This document shows, in pieces, positions 60,974-64,000 of a stretch of DNA of 64,000 nucleotides. The stretch's first letter is position 1, and each line of letters starts with the position of its first letter. A model generated the notes under the pieces. The model was not told the origin of the DNA, ran no database searches, and saw only the letters and a list, made by a program, of their open reading frames with translations. The position numbers were made by a program, and so were the translations under genes. This DNA comes from Marinobacter daepoensis DSM 16072 (GTDB taxonomy: Bacteria > Pseudomonadota > Gammaproteobacteria > Pseudomonadales > Oleiphilaceae): the NCBI RefSeq assembly GCF_000421165.1, contig NZ_ATWI01000009.1, positions 806,001-870,000 of the forward strand. The letters are read 5' to 3'.

Positions 60974-62672
60974 CGACGTTCACCCACTGGCGCATCACCT
61001 GTGCAACCCTGGCGGGATCTTCCGCTATCAGGCCTTTGAGTGCATTCAACTGTCTATCATAGCTGTCTGTCGCGCCTGGCAAAAGCAGGTCATCCTGAGA
61101 TGACATGGCATCCCGCAACGCCTGGCCACCCTCAAGATCACTCAGGCCACCATAATCGCTGTCTCCGCCGTCATCGGCGCGCTCACGACCAGTGCCGCCA
61201 GACAAGCTCTTCAGCGTTGGCCGTAACAGACCCAAAACCAGTATCAGGATGACGAGCCCTGCCAGCACCTGCTTCATGAGATCCCAGAACCATGGCTGTT
61301 CCCAGAACCCAGGCGCCTCGAACTCAACGGCCTCCTCCGGCGCAAACGCGGTGTTCATGACCGTGACACTGTCTCCCCGGGCGGCCGAATACCCAACCGC
61401 ATCCCGCACCAGCATACTCAAGCGCTGGAGCTCCGCCTCCGGCCAGGGCTGATAACTCACTTCGCCAGTTTGCGGATCAACCACCTTCATGTCGTCCACC
61501 GCCAGGGCAACCGTTACCCGCTTAACGGCCCCCAGTTCCTGGCGAGTGTAACTGACCGTGCGATCCAGCTCGTAATTGCGGGTAGATTCCCGGCGCACAT
61601 TGACCGGAGGCGCGGCACTTTCAGCGTTTTCAGCGCCTGCGGCATTTACCTGCTCGGGCACCGTCGCTTCGCCCGGAGGCTGGTTAGACAGGGCTCCGGG
61701 GACACCGCCCTGGGCTCCGGAAAGGCGCTGTTCTGACAACTCCCTTTCGCTCCGGACCGCCTGTTGTTCCGGGTTGAACAACTCCTCCGCACGTTCTACC
61801 GCCGAAAAGTCGAGATCCGCCGTCACTTCCGCACGATACCGGCCTTCTCCGACAATCGGCCCGATCAGGGAAGCCACCCGCCGGGTCAGCCGCTCCTCAA
61901 CTCGGGAGGTGTATTCGTACTGATCCTTCATCCGATCGGTTTCGGCCTTTACATCGTCTCCGGTCAGAAGATTGCCATTCTGGTCCACCACCGTGACCTG
62001 GTCCCGGTTCATCATCGGGATACTGCCCGCCACCAGATTAACGATGGCCCGGATTTGCTCCGGCTCAGGCCGGCGGCCAGCAAAGACTTCCAGGAACACC
62101 GAGGCCGTGGGCTCCCGGGCGTCCCGAATAAAAACGGAACGCTCAGGAATAGCCAGATGCACCCGCGCATTCCTGACTCCCCGCATCGCCGCGATGGTGC
62201 GAGCCAGCTCGCCCTCAAGACCACGGCGATAGCTGATCGTTTCCATAAACTGAGAAGTACCAAGGCCTCGCTCTTGATCCAAAAGCTCATAACCCAGGGT
62301 TTTCTGATCGGTCACACCTTCCGCAGCCAGCTTCAGCCGGGCACTGTAGACCTGTTCGGATGGCACCAGCAACGCACCCGAGCGAGGGTCCATTTTGTAA
62401 TCAATGCCGTTACTCTCAAGAATCGTGGTTACATCCTGAGGGTTGTAAGCCGACAGGTCGCCCACCACAGGCTGATAGTTAGGTTCCTGAGCCCAGAGCA
62501 CAACCGCAACACCTAACGCCACACTGGCCGCCAGCCCCACCATAAGCCCGACCTGCCGCAGCAGGTTAAGGCGATTGAACCCGAGGATAAAGGTGTTCCG
62601 GCTTTCCGGAGCGTCGCCCTCCTGAGTGGCCGGCAGGTCAGAGGCGGCGGTTTCCGCAGGTACGCTTGCCAT
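60966..62672 (-). CDS. fliF: FliF, flagellar MS-ring protein
   Basis: Forms the membrane ring on which the motor is built. The 568 residues have a first membrane segment (LMVGLAASVALGVAVVLWAQ, about 43-62), the ring-building motifs (ERGLGTSQFMETISYRRGLE, then LARTIAAMRGVRNARVHLAI), a periplasmic loop with DLDFSAVERAEELFNPEQQA, a second membrane segment (about 472-491: LAGLVILILVLGLLRPTLKS) and the C-terminal FliG-binding peptide (NALKGLIAEDPARVAQVMRQ). It starts 15 bases after fliE. Confidence 0.96.
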   Translation of the reverse strand: MASVPAETAASDLPATQEGDAPESRNTFILGFNRLNLLRQVGLMVGLAASVALGVAVVLWAQEPNYQPVVGDLSAYNPQDVTTILESNGIDYKMDPRSGALLVPSEQVYSARLKLAAEGVTDQKTLGYELLDQERGLGTSQFMETISYRRGLEGELARTIAAMRGVRNARVHLAIPERSVFIRDAREPTASVFLEVFAGRRPEPEQIRAIVNLVAGSIPMMNRDQVTVVDQNGNLLTGDDVKAETDRMKDQYEYTSRVEERLTRRVASLIGPIVGEGRYRAEVTADLDFSAVERAEELFNPEQQAVRSERELSEQRLSGAQGGVPGALSNQPPGEATVPEQVNAAGAENAESAAPPVNVRRESTRNYELDRTVSYTRQELGAVKRVTVALAVDDMKVVDPQTGEVSYQPWPEAELQRLSMLVRDAVGYSAARGDSVTVMNTAFAPEEAVEFEAPGFWEQPWFWDLMKQVLAGLVILILVLGLLRPTLKSLSGGTGRERADDGGDSDYGGLSDLEGGQALRDAMSSQDDLLLPGATDSYDRQLNALKGLIAEDPARVAQVMRQWVNVDD

Positions 62673-62687
62673 GCTAATGCTCCGTTA

Positions 62688-63056
62688 TCAGATCGGCATG
62701 TTCATGATGTCTTCATACGCCCGAACAACCCGGTTTCGCACCTGGGTCAGAGCTTCAAAAGACACCGAGGATTTCTGGGCTGCGATCATGACCCGGGTAA
62801 TATCCACTCCGGGATCTCCAGCCTCGTAAGACGTCCGGAGTTCGTTGGCCTGCCCCTGCAGCTCATTGACGTTGTTGACCGCCTTACCCAGCATATCGCT
62901 GAAGCTGGGAACCTCCCCGGGTTCCTGAACCTGCCTGAGACCATCAACACGTCCACGTACAGACTGATCCTGCTCAACCCTCTGATTCTGCATCATCTGG
63001 GTACGCAGGTTACGGATCTCGGACAGAACGCTGTTTATGTCGGCACGTTGCACCAT
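62688..63056 (-). CDS. fliE: FliE, MS-ring/rod junction protein
   Basis: Joins the MS ring to the rod and is the first exported substrate. The 122 residues end with the conserved IAAQKSSVSFEALTQVRNRV, then YEDIMNMPI, with the FxDMLGKAVNNVNELQ pattern before it. ATG 63056 (MVQRADINSVLSEIRNLRTQ) is chosen: GGAGAG lies 6 bases upstream. It is first gene of fliEFGHIJ, with a sigma-54 promoter about 57 bases upstream. Confidence 0.95.
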   Translation of the reverse strand: MVQRADINSVLSEIRNLRTQMMQNQRVEQDQSVRGRVDGLRQVQEPGEVPSFSDMLGKAVNNVNELQGQANELRTSYEAGDPGVDITRVMIAAQKSSVSFEALTQVRNRVVRAYEDIMNMPI

Positions 63057-63112
63057 AATTCTCTCCAGGCGGCCCGCCAGGGCCTTCTTCGTTGACCTCT
63101 TGATTAACTCAA

Positions 63113-63129
63113 AGCAATCGACAGGCCAC
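63113..63129 (-). promoter_or_regulatory. Sigma-54 promoter of the fliE operon
   Basis: Minus strand GTGGCCTGTCGATTGCT: TGGC and TTGCT at the exact GG-N10-GC spacing; CTG replaces ACG in the -24 block. It lies about 57 bases before the fliE start. fliEFGHIJ is a class II RpoN-dependent operon in P. aeruginosa. Confidence 0.75.
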
Positions 63130-63139
63130 AAACGAAAAA

Positions 63140-63169
63140 CTCTTTTTTTTCAAACCATTAAAAAAAGAG
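63140..63169. repeat. A/T-rich inverted repeat upstream of the fliE promoter
   Basis: CTC plus seven T (from 63140) pairs with seven A plus GAG (63160-63169), a 10-bp perfect inverted repeat in a run of A/T. It is 11-40 bases upstream of the -24 box of fliE. Such A/T-tract DNA often binds IHF or bends DNA for sigma-54 enhancers; it has no recognised FleQ site. Confidence 0.55.
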
Positions 63170-63276
63170 CTAAGCCCCTGAAAGAAGGGTGCGACAAACA
63201 TTTGACAGGAAACCCGATATGGATGACGGCAGGCATCAGGGATGCCCTCCCCCAACGCTGGAACGGTGTCTGCAAT

Positions 63277-63300
63277 AAAAAAGGCACCCAGAGGGTGCCC
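63277..63300 (-). terminator. Rho-independent terminator of fleR
   Basis: Minus strand GGCACCC-TCT-GGGTGCC (63283-63299), a perfect 7-bp stem with a 3-base loop, followed by six T (63277-63282). It begins 33 bases after the fleR stop and separates fleSR from fliE. Confidence 0.9.
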
Positions 63301-63332
63301 GAAGGAGTATCACTCAATAAAACCTGACGATC

Positions 63333-64000
63333 TCAGACCAGAGCCAGCTCTGCGTCCAGATCAATGCCCGCCTCGCGCATCTGGGCAAGTTTGTACCTCA
63401 GCGTTCTCGGACTGATGCCCAGCTGCTCCGCGGCCCGGTTGCGCCGGCCACGCTCTTTTCTGAGCGTCTGGATAATAATGCGGAATTCCTGCTGACGAAG
63501 GTCGTCGCCCAGGGACCCGATAGCAGAGTCACCGTCCGCAGGGTCATCGGAACCAACCTCCCCCGCGGTCAAGGTGGACGCCGGCTTCTCCGGCAACACC
63601 TCTGCGGCCTCAGGCTCGGCGAATGCCGCCAACCCACTCGCCCCCGTAATCCCTAACTCCAGGCAAAGATCTCCCGCGTGGATCACATTTCCCTGGTGAA
63701 GCACCAGCGCACGCTGGATTGCATTGTCCAACTCCCGGACATTGCCAGGCCAGGGGTGAGCCACCAACGCTTTCCGGGCATCTTCTGCCAGCGTAATGCC
63801 GGTCAGTTTCATTTTTCGACAGTGTTTTTTAAGCAGCGAGCGGGCCAACGGAAGAATGTCCAACGGCCGCTCCCGAAGCGGCTGCCAGCGCATGGGAAAG
63901 ACCGTCAGGCGATAGTACAGGTCTTCCCTGAATTTCCCTTCCCGCACATAGTCCGCCAGGTCACGGTTCGTGGTAGCGAGCACCCGGACATCCAGCTGAA
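63333..64000 (-). CDS. fleR: FleR (FlrC), sigma-54-dependent flagellar regulator, C-terminal part
   Basis: Activator of class III flagellar genes with its kinase FleS. The last 222 residues or so are visible; the gene runs off the right edge. Readable parts: the end of the AAA+ domain (DVRVLATTNRDLADYVREGK, then FREDLYYRLTVFPMRWQPLR and HPWPGNVRELDNAIQRALVL with the arginine-finger region), a variable linker, and a Fis-type helix-turn-helix (RNRAAEQLGISPRTLRYKLA) at the C-terminus. Position before fliE is as in Pseudomonas (fleQ-fleS-fleR-fliE). The receiver domain lies outside the window. The stop at 63333 is followed by a terminator. Confidence 0.9.
   Translation of the reverse strand, partial: QLDVRVLATTNRDLADYVREGKFREDLYYRLTVFPMRWQPLRERPLDILPLARSLLKKHCRKMKLTGITLAEDARKALVAHPWPGNVRELDNAIQRALVLHQGNVIHAGDLCLELGITGASGLAAFAEPEAAEVLPEKPASTLTAGEVGSDDPADGDSAIGSLGDDLRQQEFRIIIQTLRKERGRRNRAAEQLGISPRTLRYKLAQMREAGIDLDAELALV

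Noticed and set aside
1..64000. CRISPR arrays, tRNA/rRNA genes, insertion sequences, prophage or integrase genes
   Set aside because: No regularly spaced repeats, no cloverleaf or rRNA signatures, and no transposase, integrase or phage structural motifs were seen on reading both strands.

Overview
The window is about 57 % GC, densely packed and mostly coded on the minus strand. Gene content and order (psrA; a Bat/MoxR operon; a complete ccmABCDEFGHI set; a polar-flagellum/chemotaxis cluster with fleR, fleN, flhF, motCD, parP/parC and DUF2802; NAD-GDH of the 1600-residue type) point to a marine gammaproteobacterium with a polar flagellum, most like Marinobacter and related to Pseudomonas. The species call is inferred from gene order and protein recall, not from a search. 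No tRNA, rRNA, IS element, prophage or CRISPR array was seen.

Layout. 1-7.0 kb: housekeeping and envelope genes: the 5' part of an MTA/MTI phosphorylase gene, an MscS channel, an L,D-transpeptidase, the fatty-acid-responsive regulator psrA with two overlapping operator palindromes, a membrane protein of unknown function, riboflavin synthase, and two paralogous rRNA guanine-N2 methyltransferases (rlmG, rsmC). 7.0-11.9 kb: gdhB, the large NAD-dependent glutamate dehydrogenase. 12.1-19.0 kb: a plus-strand moxR-DUF58-DUF4381-batA-batB/C-batD operon. 19.1-26.3 kb: the whole cytochrome c maturation operon (ccmABCDEFGHI). 26.5-31.5 kb: the least ordinary part: a FliK-like plus FlhB-C-domain (FlhX) pair facing a two-gene operon that encodes an orphan AAA_5 ATPase and a fusion of an isoaspartyl-methyltransferase-like domain to a GspE/PilB secretion ATPase. 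31.5-45.6 kb: chemotaxis, stator and flagellar number/placement genes (DUF2802, cheW, parP, parC, motD, motC, cheB, cheA, cheZ, cheY, fliA, fleN, flhF, flhA). 45.8-47.7 kb: upp-uraA on the plus strand, inserted between flhA and flhB. 47.8-63.3 kb: flhB-fliRQPONML, fliK, an Hpt/HsbR/HsbA-type partner-switching module, fliJIHGFE and the 3' end of fleR.

How the parts work together. Sigma-54 type -24/-12 elements can be read upstream of fliE, fliK, fliL, flhA and cheW, which fits the FleQ/FleR-RpoN flagellar hierarchy known from Pseudomonas. FlhF and FleN set place and number of flagella; ParC/ParP are expected to hold the CheA/CheW array at the pole; MotC/MotD are a second stator. CheA carries three copies of an acidic-LLD motif in its linker that may belong to this polar docking. 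The Hpt/HsbR/HsbA module sits inside the flagellar cluster and probably links surface or stress signalling to FlgM/FliA and c-di-GMP control.

No intergenic stretch exceeds 300 bases; the longest is 63057-63332, which holds a sigma-54 promoter, an A/T-rich inverted repeat and the fleR terminator.
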